Below the pieces are notes generated by a model that saw nothing but the letters and a program-made list of their open reading frames with translations, did not search any database and was not told the DNA's origin. A program made the position numbers and the translations under genes. Below are positions 42,033 through 50,576 of a stretch of 64,000 nucleotides of DNA, one piece after another. How positions within the stretch are numbered: the first letter of the stretch is position 1; each line of letters starts with the position of its first letter. Origin of the DNA: Muriicola sp041358175 (lineage in GTDB: Bacteria; Bacteroidota; Bacteroidia; Flavobacteriales; Flavobacteriaceae); contig NZ_JBGKBE010000001.1 of NCBI RefSeq assembly GCF_041358175.1, positions 496,001 to 560,000 of the forward strand. The letters run 5' to 3'.

Positions 42033-43103
42033 ATGCAACTGTACAATACATTAAGTGCGAAAGAAAGGGAAGTACTCATTGAACAGGCCGGGAAAGAGCG
42101 GCTTACCATCTCCTTTTACCGATACGCACACATAGGGAATCCCCACATTTTCAGAAACCATATGTTCCTCGCCTGGGATGCACTTGAAGTGCTGGGCCGG
42201 ATTTATGTTGCCCATGAGGGGATCAATGCCCAACTCTCCGTTCCGGCAGAAAATTTTCAAGCTTTTAAAGCTCATTTAGACAGTATAAGTTTTCTGCAAA
42301 ACGTCCGAATAAATATCGCCATTGAGCAGGACAATAAATCCTTCCTTAAGTTGAAAGTGAAGGTGCGAAAAAAGATTGTTGCAGACGGACTCAATGACGC
42401 CACTTTTGATGTAACTGACAAAGGCATACACGTTGGCGCTGAACTTTTTAATGAACTCATTGAAGATCCGGATACTCTATTGGTGGATATGAGAAATCAT
42501 TACGAGAGTGAGATCGGTCATTTTAAGAATGCCATCACTCCGGATGTAGACACTTTCAGGGACTCCCTCGATATCATCGAGCAGGAGTTATCCGAGTTTA
42601 AAGAAGAGAAAAAACTGGTGATGTATTGTACCGGCGGGATACGTTGTGAGAAGGCCAGTGCATATTACAAACACAAGGGATTTAAGAATGTCTATCAACT
42701 GGAGGGCGGAATAATTGATTATGCCCGACAGGTAGAAGCAAAAGGTCTGGAGAACAAGTTTTTAGGAAAGAACTTTGTATTTGACCATCGAAGGGGTGAG
42801 CGAATTACAGAGGATGTTATTGCCCAATGTCATCAATGTGGTAAACCTTGTGACACCCATGTTAATTGCGCCAATGAAGCCTGCCACTTATTGTTTATAC
42901 AATGTGATTCTTGTGCTGAGAAAATGGATCAGTGTTGTTCTTCAGAATGCAAAGAAATTTATGCCTTACCAGAGGAAGAACAGAAAAAACTCAGGAAAGG
43001 AATGACTGTTAGCAATAAGATTTTTAAAAAGGGACGATCGGAGGCCTTACTATATAAAAAGAGCCCTGAAGCAACCGTTAAACCCATTTTTACTTCACGT
43101 TAA
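42033..43103 (+). CDS. trhO: tRNA uridine(34) hydroxylase TrhO (rhodanese family)
   Basis: This 356-residue enzyme makes 5-hydroxyuridine at the tRNA wobble base using oxygen. The N-terminal domain contains FYRYAHIGNP and HEGINAQLSVP. The rhodanese domain has the active-site loop CTGGIRC (C199-C205). The C-terminal domain has a cluster of ten cysteines (CHQCGKPC, CANEACH, CDSCAEKMDQCCSSEC), probably a zinc-binding ribbon. The family was formerly called YceA. Confidence 0.94.
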   Translation: MQLYNTLSAKEREVLIEQAGKERLTISFYRYAHIGNPHIFRNHMFLAWDALEVLGRIYVAHEGINAQLSVPAENFQAFKAHLDSISFLQNVRINIAIEQDNKSFLKLKVKVRKKIVADGLNDATFDVTDKGIHVGAELFNELIEDPDTLLVDMRNHYESEIGHFKNAITPDVDTFRDSLDIIEQELSEFKEEKKLVMYCTGGIRCEKASAYYKHKGFKNVYQLEGGIIDYARQVEAKGLENKFLGKNFVFDHRRGERITEDVIAQCHQCGKPCDTHVNCANEACHLLFIQCDSCAEKMDQCCSSECKEIYALPEEEQKKLRKGMTVSNKIFKKGRSEALLYKKSPEATVKPIFTSR

Positions 43104-43111
43104 AAAAGTAG

Positions 43112-43119
43112 TATCTTTA
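43112..43119 (+). promoter_or_regulatory. Near-consensus -7 element (TATCTTTA)
   Basis: This is one base off TAnnTTTG, 72 bases before ricT and just after trhO. It may start the ricT-gldH-PBP1A transcript. The same TATCTTTA variant occurs before the patatin and LVIVD genes in this window. Confidence 0.35.
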
Positions 43120-43191
43120 CCTGTAAGAATTAATTACGAACGCTTTTTGGACTGAGCTTTACGGCTTTTCTCCAAATCAAGATAAAAAATT

Positions 43192-44352
43192 ATGGGTTGT
43201 AGCAGTTGTTCAACCGGAAAGGATGGACAACCTAGGGGATGCAAGAACAATGGTACTTGCGGTACAGATGGTTGTAATAAATTAACGGTTTTTGACTGGC
43301 TTTCAAACATGTCACTTCCCAATGGTGAGAGGCCTTTTGATTGTGTTGAAGTCAGGTTTAAAAATAGCAGAAAGGAATTCTACAGAGTGCCTGAAGATAT
43401 ATCACTTTCTATAGGAGATATAATCGCAACACAGGCGAAATCCGGACATGACGTCGGGATGGTAACCCTGGCCGGGGAACTGGTTCGGGTACAAATGAAA
43501 AAGAAAAAGGTAGCGAATGACGATCAACTTCCAAAAGTCTACCGAAAAGCCACCCAGAAAGATATAGACAAATGGCAGAAATGCCGGGATAAAGAAGATG
43601 AGATCAAAAAGAGATCTCGTGAGATGGCTATTTTACTCCGACTACAAATGAAGATTTCAGATGTGGAATTTCAGGGAGATGGGTCTAAGGCTACTTTCTA
43701 TTATACCGCAGATGAGCGCGTGGATTTCAGACAATTGATCAAGGATATGGCGAAAGCGTTCGGGATCAGAATTGAAATGAAACAGATTGGATACAGGCAA
43801 GAGGCCCAGCGTCTTGGAGGCATAGGATCCTGCGGCAGAGAATTGTGTTGCTCCACCTGGTTGACGGATTTCAGATCGGTAAGCACTTCTTCAGCGCGTT
43901 ATCAGCAACTCTCTCTGAATCCTCAGAAACTTGCCGGCCAGTGTGGTAAATTAAAATGTTGTCTGAATTACGAACTGGATATGTATCTGGAGGCTTTGAA
44001 GGATTTTCCATCACAGGACAGCAAGCTACACACTGAAAAAGGGCTAGCGTTTTGCCAGAAAACGGATATCTTTAAAGGACTGCTGTGGTTCTCGTATAAG
44101 GACGACCCTTCCCATTGGCATACACTTACAAAAGAACAGGTACAGGAGATCATTGAGAAGAATAAGAAGAAAGAAAAAGTAGCCAGCCTTGAGTTGTACG
44201 CTTCAGATAATCTGGAAAAGGAAACACCACTTTTTGAAAATACCGTAGGTCAGGATAGCCTTACCCGTTTTGACCGCCCCAGGAATAAGAATAGGAGAAA
44301 GAAGAACAAAAAGAGGAGAAAACCGGCAAAATCTTCACAAAAAAATGGGTAG
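43192..44352 (+). CDS. ricT: PSP1 domain protein, RicT-like iron-sulfur regulatory subunit
   Basis: This 386-residue protein has a PSP1 core with C-terminal Cys-pair motifs (GRELCCSTWL, CGKLKCCLNYELD) as in RicT/YaaT, part of an RNA-processing Y-complex in Bacillus. The first 30 residues add five cysteines (C3, C6, C17, C23, C28). A Lys/Arg-rich tail (NKNRRKKNKKRRKPAKSS) suggests RNA binding. The gene for GldH begins inside its last codons, a flavobacterial arrangement whose meaning is unknown. Confidence 0.88.
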   Translation: MGCSSCSTGKDGQPRGCKNNGTCGTDGCNKLTVFDWLSNMSLPNGERPFDCVEVRFKNSRKEFYRVPEDISLSIGDIIATQAKSGHDVGMVTLAGELVRVQMKKKKVANDDQLPKVYRKATQKDIDKWQKCRDKEDEIKKRSREMAILLRLQMKISDVEFQGDGSKATFYYTADERVDFRQLIKDMAKAFGIRIEMKQIGYRQEAQRLGGIGSCGRELCCSTWLTDFRSVSTSSARYQQLSLNPQKLAGQCGKLKCCLNYELDMYLEALKDFPSQDSKLHTEKGLAFCQKTDIFKGLLWFSYKDDPSHWHTLTKEQVQEIIEKNKKKEKVASLELYASDNLEKETPLFENTVGQDSLTRFDRPRNKNRRKKNKKRRKPAKSSQKNG

Positions 44353-44827
44353 ATCATACTGGATTCTTTTGCTGACTGGATTCCTGCTATCTGGCTGTGG
44401 GAATGGCCCGCTATATTCAGATTTTCAGTCGCTCGAAAACGGAGTGTGGAACAAGGACAGTATCATAGAGTTTGAAACTCCTGAGTTGCAATCCGATAAG
44501 ATATACCAGATGTATATTAATATCAGAAATGACAATACCTATCCTTACAGTAATCTGTATCTTATTACTCAACTCGAATATCCCGGAGGGGAAACTTATA
44601 TTGATACTTTAGAGTACACCATGGCAGAGGCCGACGGCACCTGGTTGGGAAAAGGGTATGGCAGTATCAAAGAAAACAAACTTTGGTATAAGGAAAACAT
44701 CAATTTTCCCGTTACAGGCGTATATACTATACGAATCGAACAGGCAATGAGAAAAAATGGTAGTGTGGAAGGAATTGGTGAACTGATGGGAATTACAGAT
44801 GTAGGCCTGGAAATAGAAAGTAATTAA
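44345..44827 (+). CDS. gldH: Gliding motility lipoprotein GldH
   Basis: This 160-residue lipoprotein has a lipobox GFLLSGC and a mature beta-rich part (NDNTYPYSNLYLITQLEYPGG) that matches GldH, needed for gliding and chitin use in Flavobacterium. Its start overlaps the ricT stop by 8 bases; a longer frame starting inside ricT lacks a signal-peptide start. It probably sits in the outer or inner membrane facing the periplasm. Confidence 0.9.
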   Translation: MGRSYWILLLTGFLLSGCGNGPLYSDFQSLENGVWNKDSIIEFETPELQSDKIYQMYINIRNDNTYPYSNLYLITQLEYPGGETYIDTLEYTMAEADGTWLGKGYGSIKENKLWYKENINFPVTGVYTIRIEQAMRKNGSVEGIGELMGITDVGLEIESN

Positions 44828-44831
44828 TCTG

Positions 44832-47177
44832 ATGGCAAAGACCCGAAAAAAATCTGATAAAACCTCATTTGTTCCTTTTATAAAATGGTTCTGGATTCTG
44901 TTTTTCAGCGGTGTCCTGGCTATATTTCTTGTTTTCCTTCTCGCTGCATGGGGTGCTTTTGGTGAAATGCCAACATTTGAAAGACTCGAAAATCCCCAAA
45001 CCAATCTGGCCACAGAAATCATTTCATCCGATGGGGCAACTCTGGGAAAATTTTACCTCGATGACAACAGGACCCCGGTGGCTTATGAAGACTTGCCGCG
45101 GAACCTGGTCAATGCGCTGGTAGCGACTGAGGATGCAAGATATTATGAACATTCAGGAATTGATGGGATTGGATTCCTGAGAGCGGTCGCCTTTCTTGGA
45201 CAGCGTGGAGGGGCTAGTACTATTTCCCAGCAATTGGCGCGACAACTTTTTGTAGGAGTTCGGTCAAAAAACCTGTTTCAGGCGGTGACGCAAAAGATTA
45301 AGGAATGGGTTATCGCAACCCGACTGGAGCGGAACTATACCAAGCAGGAGATCATAGCGATGTATATGAACATCTATGATTTTGGTTACAATGCAGACGG
45401 AATTCGCTCTGCATCCCGCATATATTTCGGAAAGGAACCCGGGGATTTAAAAACGGAAGAATCTGCTGTGCTTGTCGGGATGTTGAAAAATTCTTCGCTT
45501 TACAACCCCATCAGAAGGGAAGAACTAGTTCTGGGCCGCAGAAATACGGTACTTTCCCAAATGGAGAAATACGGTTATATCACCGAAGATGAGAAGGATT
45601 CTTTACAGCAATTAAAAATGGACATCAATTTCAGTCCGGAGTCACACCGCGAAGGTCTGGCTACATACTTCAGAATGTATCTGCAGGGATATCTTAACGG
45701 CTGGATCAAGAAAAACCCAAAACCTGTTACTCAGGAAGGCGAGCGGGATACCTGGAATATTTACCTCGATGGATTAAAGGTCTACACTACAATAGATTCC
45801 AGGATGCAAAAGAATGCCGAAGAGGCCGTTTCTGAGCACATGAAAAACCTTCAGGCAGAGTTTTTTAACCAGAACACTCCGAAACGTAACCCCACAACGC
45901 CATTTCTCGATTTAGAGAGGCAGGAGATCAATCGTATAATGGAGCGGGCAATGAAGAATTCTGACCGATGGAAAAAAATGAAGGCTGCAGGAAAGACTGA
46001 GGAAGAGATAAGGCAATCCTTTAATGAGAAAACGGAAATGACTGTTTTCGACTGGAATAGTGAGACTCAGGAAAAGGATACGGTATTGACCCCTTTGGAT
46101 TCCATCCGGTACTACAAGACCATCTTAAGAACTGCCATGATGTCTATGGAGCCACAAACGGGACACGTAAAGGCGTGGGTAGGAGGAATCAATTACAAGC
46201 ACTTCCAGTACGATAACGTAATACAGGGAGCAAGGCAGGCAGGTTCAACTTTCAAGCCTTTTGTATATGCAGCTGCCATTGACCAACTGCGAATGTCACC
46301 CTGTGACGAATTACCTGATAGTCAGTACTGCATCGAAGCGGGAAAACACGGCAACCCGGAACCCTGGTGCCCGAATAATTCTGACGGGAGATACTCCGGA
46401 GACATGTTTACCCTAAAGCACTCCCTCGCGAATTCTGTAAATTCAGTTACTGCACAATTAATTGATCAGGTAGGTCCAAAACCGGTAGTCTCTATTGTAC
46501 GCAATCTTGGACTTACCCGCGAGATTCCGGAAGTTCCCTCAATTGCACTGGGTACTCCTGATTTTAATGTGTATGAAATGGTAGGAGCTTATGGAACTTT
46601 TGCCAATCAGGGAGTTTATGTAAAGCCGGTAATGGTTACACGAATAGAGGATAAAAATGGAACAGTACTTTATGAATACGTCCCTGAAACCAAGGATGTA
46701 TTGAGCAAGGAAGTTTCCTATGCCATGATCAACCTTCTTGAAGGGGTCACTGAAGGTGGTTCGGGAACACGATTAAGACATAGTTTTGCCAAGGACCAGG
46801 ACGTCTACAAGGAGATCATTACGGGCTACCCATATGAGTTTACAAATCCCATTGCCGGGAAAACAGGTACTACTCAGAATCATAGTGATGGCTGGTTTAT
46901 GGGGATGGTACCCAACCTTGTTACCGGTGTTTGGGTCGGAGGTGAAGAACGTGCTACCCATTTTAAAACCATCTACTACGGACAAGGAGCTTCCATGGCC
47001 CTCCCGATATGGGGATTGTATATGAAAAAGAACTACGCAAATCCCGATTTAGGGGTGTCTAAGGAAGAGTTCACAGCCCCTGAAAACATGTCAATCAATC
47101 TGGATTGTACCAAGACTGTTGAAACTGAACAGGAAACAGATGACCTGGAAGATGATCTGGGGGATCTCGATTTTTAA
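44832..47177 (+). CDS. Penicillin-binding protein 1A (bifunctional glycosyltransferase/transpeptidase)
   Basis: This 781-residue class A PBP has one N-terminal membrane helix. The GT51 domain follows (motif EDARYYEHSGIDG, then GGASTISQQLARQLF), and then the transpeptidase domain with SxxK in GSTFKPF, SxN in LANSVNSV and KTG in AGKTGTTQNHSDGW. Both activities look intact. It builds and cross-links peptidoglycan. It starts 4 bases after gldH, so cell wall synthesis and gliding genes share a transcript. Confidence 0.96.
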   Translation: MAKTRKKSDKTSFVPFIKWFWILFFSGVLAIFLVFLLAAWGAFGEMPTFERLENPQTNLATEIISSDGATLGKFYLDDNRTPVAYEDLPRNLVNALVATEDARYYEHSGIDGIGFLRAVAFLGQRGGASTISQQLARQLFVGVRSKNLFQAVTQKIKEWVIATRLERNYTKQEIIAMYMNIYDFGYNADGIRSASRIYFGKEPGDLKTEESAVLVGMLKNSSLYNPIRREELVLGRRNTVLSQMEKYGYITEDEKDSLQQLKMDINFSPESHREGLATYFRMYLQGYLNGWIKKNPKPVTQEGERDTWNIYLDGLKVYTTIDSRMQKNAEEAVSEHMKNLQAEFFNQNTPKRNPTTPFLDLERQEINRIMERAMKNSDRWKKMKAAGKTEEEIRQSFNEKTEMTVFDWNSETQEKDTVLTPLDSIRYYKTILRTAMMSMEPQTGHVKAWVGGINYKHFQYDNVIQGARQAGSTFKPFVYAAAIDQLRMSPCDELPDSQYCIEAGKHGNPEPWCPNNSDGRYSGDMFTLKHSLANSVNSVTAQLIDQVGPKPVVSIVRNLGLTREIPEVPSIALGTPDFNVYEMVGAYGTFANQGVYVKPVMVTRIEDKNGTVLYEYVPETKDVLSKEVSYAMINLLEGVTEGGSGTRLRHSFAKDQDVYKEIITGYPYEFTNPIAGKTGTTQNHSDGWFMGMVPNLVTGVWVGGEERATHFKTIYYGQGASMALPIWGLYMKKNYANPDLGVSKEEFTAPENMSINLDCTKTVETEQETDDLEDDLGDLDF

Positions 47178-47200
47178 GCTACTATCGTAAAGTATATTAT

Positions 47201-47902
47201 ATGATTCCGAAAATAGTTAAGAGTCCGGAAGAAGCCCTCGAAGGGGTGAAGGACGGGATGACTTTAATGCTAGGTGGATTTGGCCTGTGCGGCATACCCG
47301 AAAACGCAATCGCTGAGTTGGTACGTATAGGGGTAAAGGATCTGACGTGTATCAGTAATAATGCGGGAGTTGATGATTTCGGGCTGGGGTTATTACTTCA
47401 AAAACACCAGATAAAAAAAATGATCTCCTCCTACGTTGGGGAAAACGATGAATTTGAAAGGCAAATGCTTAGCGGGGAACTCGAGGTTGAGTTAACCCCA
47501 CAGGGTACATTGGCAGAAAAATGCAGGGCAGCACAGGCAGGATTTCCTGCGATCTACACTCCAGCAGGCTATGGAACTGAAGTGGCAGAAGGAAAGGAAA
47601 CAAGGGAGTTCAATGGAAAAATGTATGTCCTGGAATACGCTTATCAGGCCGATTTTGCTTTTGTAAAAGCATGGAAGGGTGATGAAGCAGGGAACCTGAT
47701 TTTTAAAGGTACCGCCAGAAATTTTAATCCCAATATGTGTGGTGCCGCAAAAATCACCGTAGCGGAGGTGGAAGAATTGCTTCCGGCAGGAGCACTAAAT
47801 CCGAATGAGATTCATATCCCTGGTATTTTTGTGCAAAGGATTTTCCAGGGAGAAAAATACGAGAAGCGAATAGAACAAAGAACTGTTAGACCAAGAAGCT
47901 GA
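47201..47902 (+). CDS. scoA: 3-oxoacid CoA-transferase subunit A
   Basis: This 233-residue alpha subunit of a succinyl-CoA:3-ketoacid CoA transferase moves CoA between carboxylic acids, typically activating acetoacetate. The Gly-rich motif MLGGFGLCGIPENAI near residue 22 and the later KAWKGDEAGNLIFKGTARNFNP are characteristic. The stop overlaps the subunit B start by one base, giving tight coupling. Confidence 0.94.
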   Translation: MIPKIVKSPEEALEGVKDGMTLMLGGFGLCGIPENAIAELVRIGVKDLTCISNNAGVDDFGLGLLLQKHQIKKMISSYVGENDEFERQMLSGELEVELTPQGTLAEKCRAAQAGFPAIYTPAGYGTEVAEGKETREFNGKMYVLEYAYQADFAFVKAWKGDEAGNLIFKGTARNFNPNMCGAAKITVAEVEELLPAGALNPNEIHIPGIFVQRIFQGEKYEKRIEQRTVRPRS

Positions 47903-48555
47903 TGCTCGACAAGAATGGAATAGCCAAAAGAATCGCCAGAGAGGTAAAGGATGGTTACTATGTTAATCTCGGGATAGGAATCCCTACCCTGGTGGCAAAT
48001 TTTGTGAGAAGCGACATCAATGTAGAATTCCAGAGCGAAAATGGAGTATTAGGAATGGGTCCTTTCCCCTTTGAGGGAGAGGAAGATGCAGATATCATCA
48101 ATGCGGGGAAACAAACCATTACCACCCTTCCTGGTGCGTCATTTTTTGATTCAGCACTAAGTTTTGGTATGATCAGAGGCAGACATGTTGACCTTACAAT
48201 CCTGGGCGCCATGGAAGTCGCCGAAAACGGAGACATCGCTAACTGGAAGATACCCGGTAAAATGGTGAAGGGAATGGGAGGTGCGATGGATCTCGTGGCT
48301 TCCGCTGAAAATATTATCGTGGCCATGATGCATACAAACAAGGCCGGAGAATCGAAATTGCTTAAACGATGTACACTCCCTCTTACCGGGGTAGGCTGCG
48401 TTAAAAAGATAGTGACCAATCTTGCTGTCCTGGAAGTAGTTTCCGATGGTTTTAAATTGATAGAAAGGGCACCCGGGGTGTCGGTTGAGGATATCAAAAA
48501 TGCCACTGAAGGTAATCTTCTTGTTAAGGGAGATATACCCGAAATGGATGTGTAG
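47902..48555 (+). CDS. scoB: 3-oxoacid CoA-transferase subunit B
   Basis: This 217-residue beta subunit has the catalytic Glu46 in SENGVLGMGP and the oxyanion-type motif VNLGIGIPTLVANF. Later segments (GGAMDLVASAENIIVAMMHT) complete the family pattern. It works as a heterotetramer with subunit A in ketone body and branched-chain acid catabolism. Confidence 0.95.
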   Translation: MLDKNGIAKRIAREVKDGYYVNLGIGIPTLVANFVRSDINVEFQSENGVLGMGPFPFEGEEDADIINAGKQTITTLPGASFFDSALSFGMIRGRHVDLTILGAMEVAENGDIANWKIPGKMVKGMGGAMDLVASAENIIVAMMHTNKAGESKLLKRCTLPLTGVGCVKKIVTNLAVLEVVSDGFKLIERAPGVSVEDIKNATEGNLLVKGDIPEMDV

Positions 48556-48690
48556 CTTTCTTGTTTTTAGGTTTTCACAACTTTTATACGAAGTTTAACA
48601 ACAATTATTGCCGGTTTTGTTCGTTCTATTATTATTTTAGAAGCCTTTTGAAAATGAAAGCCCCCAAACCTAATCGTAAACCTAAAATCT

Positions 48691-48798
48691 ATGGACACTC
48701 AGACAAATCAGGCTCCCTCCGAAGAGAGGAATCAAGTCTACAGAAATGATTTCTACCATGGTATTTTACAGTTAGCCAAAAAGCTATTTATGTTATAA
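48691..48798 (+). CDS. Possible small protein of 35 residues
   Basis: This is an ATG-started frame, acidic and Gln/Asn-rich at the start (MDTQTNQAPSEERNQV) and ending with a short amphipathic helix-like tail (ILQLAKKLFML). It lies directly before a strong terminator, where real small genes are often missed. No family is recognised and no ribosome site is visible; it may be chance. Confidence 0.3.
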   Translation: MDTQTNQAPSEERNQVYRNDFYHGILQLAKKLFML

Positions 48799-48819
48799 TA
48801 CCTTCTATCGTAGAATAAG

Positions 48820-48857
48820 AAAGGAGTAAAATCAACGATTTTACTCCTTTTTTTATT
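48820..48857 (+). terminator. Strong intrinsic terminator
   Basis: AAAGGAGTAAAATC (48820-48833) pairs with GATTTTACTCCTTT (48837-48850) without a mismatch around a 3-base loop, followed by TTTTATT. It ends the ricT-gldH-PBP1A-scoAB transcript or the small frame before it, and the left arm's A-run may let it work both ways. Confidence 0.9.
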
Positions 48858-48882
48858 AGCTTTCTCCTCTTTACTATCGGAT

Positions 48883-49407
48883 ATGGATATTCTCATAAAG
48901 CCTTGTTCTGATACAGATTTGGACAGACTGTTTTGGATCTCGAGACAAACTTTTAAAACGGCCTTTGAAGCTCAAAACAATCCTGAGGATTTTGAACATT
49001 ATATCTCAACTGCATTTTCGAGAGAGCAGTTAACCAGCGAATTAGCCGACCCCCATTGTAACTTTAATTTTGTTTTTGTAGAGAATTCCCTGGCGGGCTA
49101 TTTTAAGCTCAATAAAGAAAAAGCACAAACGGATTTGTTCGATGCCAGGGCCATTGAACTGGAGCGTATCTATGTGTTGGCCCAATTCCAAAACATGGGA
49201 ATAGGAAAAATGATTATCGAAGAAGTAGTAAAAATAGTCCGGGATGCAGGAAAAGAATATCTATGGCTGGGGGTTTGGGAAGAGAACACTAGGGCCATTA
49301 AATTCTATGAAAGCATTGGGTTTGTGAAATTTGGAAGGCATCCCTATTACATTGGAAAAGACAAACAGATGGATTGGCTCATGAAGTTAGAATTAGCTAC
49401 CTTGTAA
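48883..49407 (+). CDS. GNAT family N-acetyltransferase
   Basis: This 174-residue acetyltransferase binds acetyl-CoA through the motif QNMGIGKMII (the Q/R-x2-G-x-G/A loop), preceded by the strand ELERIYVL and followed by WLGVWEENTRAIKFYESIGFVKFG. It resembles the protein/small-amine acetyltransferase group. The substrate is unknown. It follows the strong terminator by about 25 bases, so it must have its own promoter. Confidence 0.9.
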   Translation: MDILIKPCSDTDLDRLFWISRQTFKTAFEAQNNPEDFEHYISTAFSREQLTSELADPHCNFNFVFVENSLAGYFKLNKEKAQTDLFDARAIELERIYVLAQFQNMGIGKMIIEEVVKIVRDAGKEYLWLGVWEENTRAIKFYESIGFVKFGRHPYYIGKDKQMDWLMKLELATL

Positions 49408-49424
49408 ATAAGACCGATACTCTT

Positions 49425-50576
49425 ATGAAAAACTTTTTCTACACCTGCTTAGTTCTCAGTTTTATCACCTCCTTATCTGCCCAGCAAACCATGTATTTTC
49501 CCGAGAGGAATACAACATGGGAATCGAGACCCGCTAAAGATTTCAAGATCGATGAATCTTCTCTTAGTCGGGCCGTACAGTTCGCAAAAGACAATGAGTA
49601 TTCTGGATCAAGAGATCTTCGAATCGCGATTCTTAAAGGGTTCGAAAGGGAACCATTTCACCAAATTATGGGCCCGACAAAAAAACGTGGTGGACCTGCA
49701 GGAATCATCCTTAAAAACGGTTATTTAATTGCATCCTGGGGGGATGTAAAAAGAGTGGATATGACCTTTAGTGTGACCAAAAGTTTCTTGTCAACCGTAG
49801 CTGGAATAGCCGAAGATCACGGTCTTATCAGAGATGTCTCAGACCAGGTTTCCAAATATATCTGGGACGGGTCTTTTGATGGAGACCACAATTCTAAAAT
49901 TACCTGGGAGCATTTGCTGCAACAAAATTCAGACTGGACAGGAAGCTTATGGGGTGGAAAGGATTGGGCAGACCGTCCTCCGAGAGAAGGGGGATTAGAC
50001 GATTGGAAATTCAGAAAACTGAACGAACCGGGAACGGTCATGGAATACAATGATGTTCGCGTAAACCTTTTGGCATACAGCCTTACTCATGTTTGGCGTA
50101 GATCGCTGCCTGCTGTGCTTAAAGAGAACATAATGGACAAGATAGGAGCCAGTACCACCTGGAGGTGGTTTGGATATGAAAACGCCTGGACTGAGGTCGA
50201 TGGAGTACAGGTAAAATCAGTTACCGGAGGTGGTCATTCCGGGGGAGGAATCTTTATCAATACGGAAGATATGGCTCGGTTTGGGCTGTTATTTCTCAAT
50301 AAGGGCCAATGGAAAGAAGAAAGACTCATCAGTGAATCCTGGATAGGAAAAGCCACATCCCCTTCTATACCCAACCCAAGTTACGGATTTCTCTGGTGGT
50401 TAAATACTGCTGGGGATCGACAATGGGAAGGTTGGTCTGAAAATTTGTACTACGCTGCCGGGTTTGGAGGAAATTTTATCGTTATAGACCAGGAACACGA
50501 CCTGATAGTGGTCACCAGATGGCTTGAACCAGGAAAAATTGGAGAGTTTATGTCTTTACTGAAAAAGGCGCTTTAA
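49425..50576 (+). CDS. Secreted serine hydrolase, beta-lactamase/class C-like
   Basis: This 383-residue protein has a signal peptide (FFYTCLVLSFITSLSA) and the class C beta-lactamase/esterase fold. The nucleophile motif is SVTK (S-x-x-K) in DMTFSVTKSFLST, and Y-x-N-like chemistry is suggested by MEYNDVRVN. It is more likely an esterase or D-aminopeptidase than a true lactamase. I moved the start to 49425 because the longer frame precedes the signal peptide. Confidence 0.88.
   Translation: MKNFFYTCLVLSFITSLSAQQTMYFPERNTTWESRPAKDFKIDESSLSRAVQFAKDNEYSGSRDLRIAILKGFEREPFHQIMGPTKKRGGPAGIILKNGYLIASWGDVKRVDMTFSVTKSFLSTVAGIAEDHGLIRDVSDQVSKYIWDGSFDGDHNSKITWEHLLQQNSDWTGSLWGGKDWADRPPREGGLDDWKFRKLNEPGTVMEYNDVRVNLLAYSLTHVWRRSLPAVLKENIMDKIGASTTWRWFGYENAWTEVDGVQVKSVTGGGHSGGGIFINTEDMARFGLLFLNKGQWKEERLISESWIGKATSPSIPNPSYGFLWWLNTAGDRQWEGWSENLYYAAGFGGNFIVIDQEHDLIVVTRWLEPGKIGEFMSLLKKAL

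Larger units (their letters stand above)
48556..48882. other. Intergenic region (327 bases) after scoB
   Basis: It holds a 35-codon open frame (48691-48798), an overlapping longer but unconvincing frame (48561-48749) and a strong terminator near the end. I see no tRNA-like cloverleaf and no clear -7 element before the acetyltransferase gene. Confidence 0.5.

Noticed and set aside
47958..48506. A 182-codon minus-strand frame antisense to scoB
   Set aside because: The plus-strand frame has the catalytic SENG motif and the subunit order is standard, so the antisense frame is a shadow.
48561..48749. A 62-codon frame after scoB
   Set aside because: Its first half is Phe/Tyr/Asn-rich low-complexity translation of AT-rich DNA, it uses no good start, and it overlaps the more plausible 35-codon frame.
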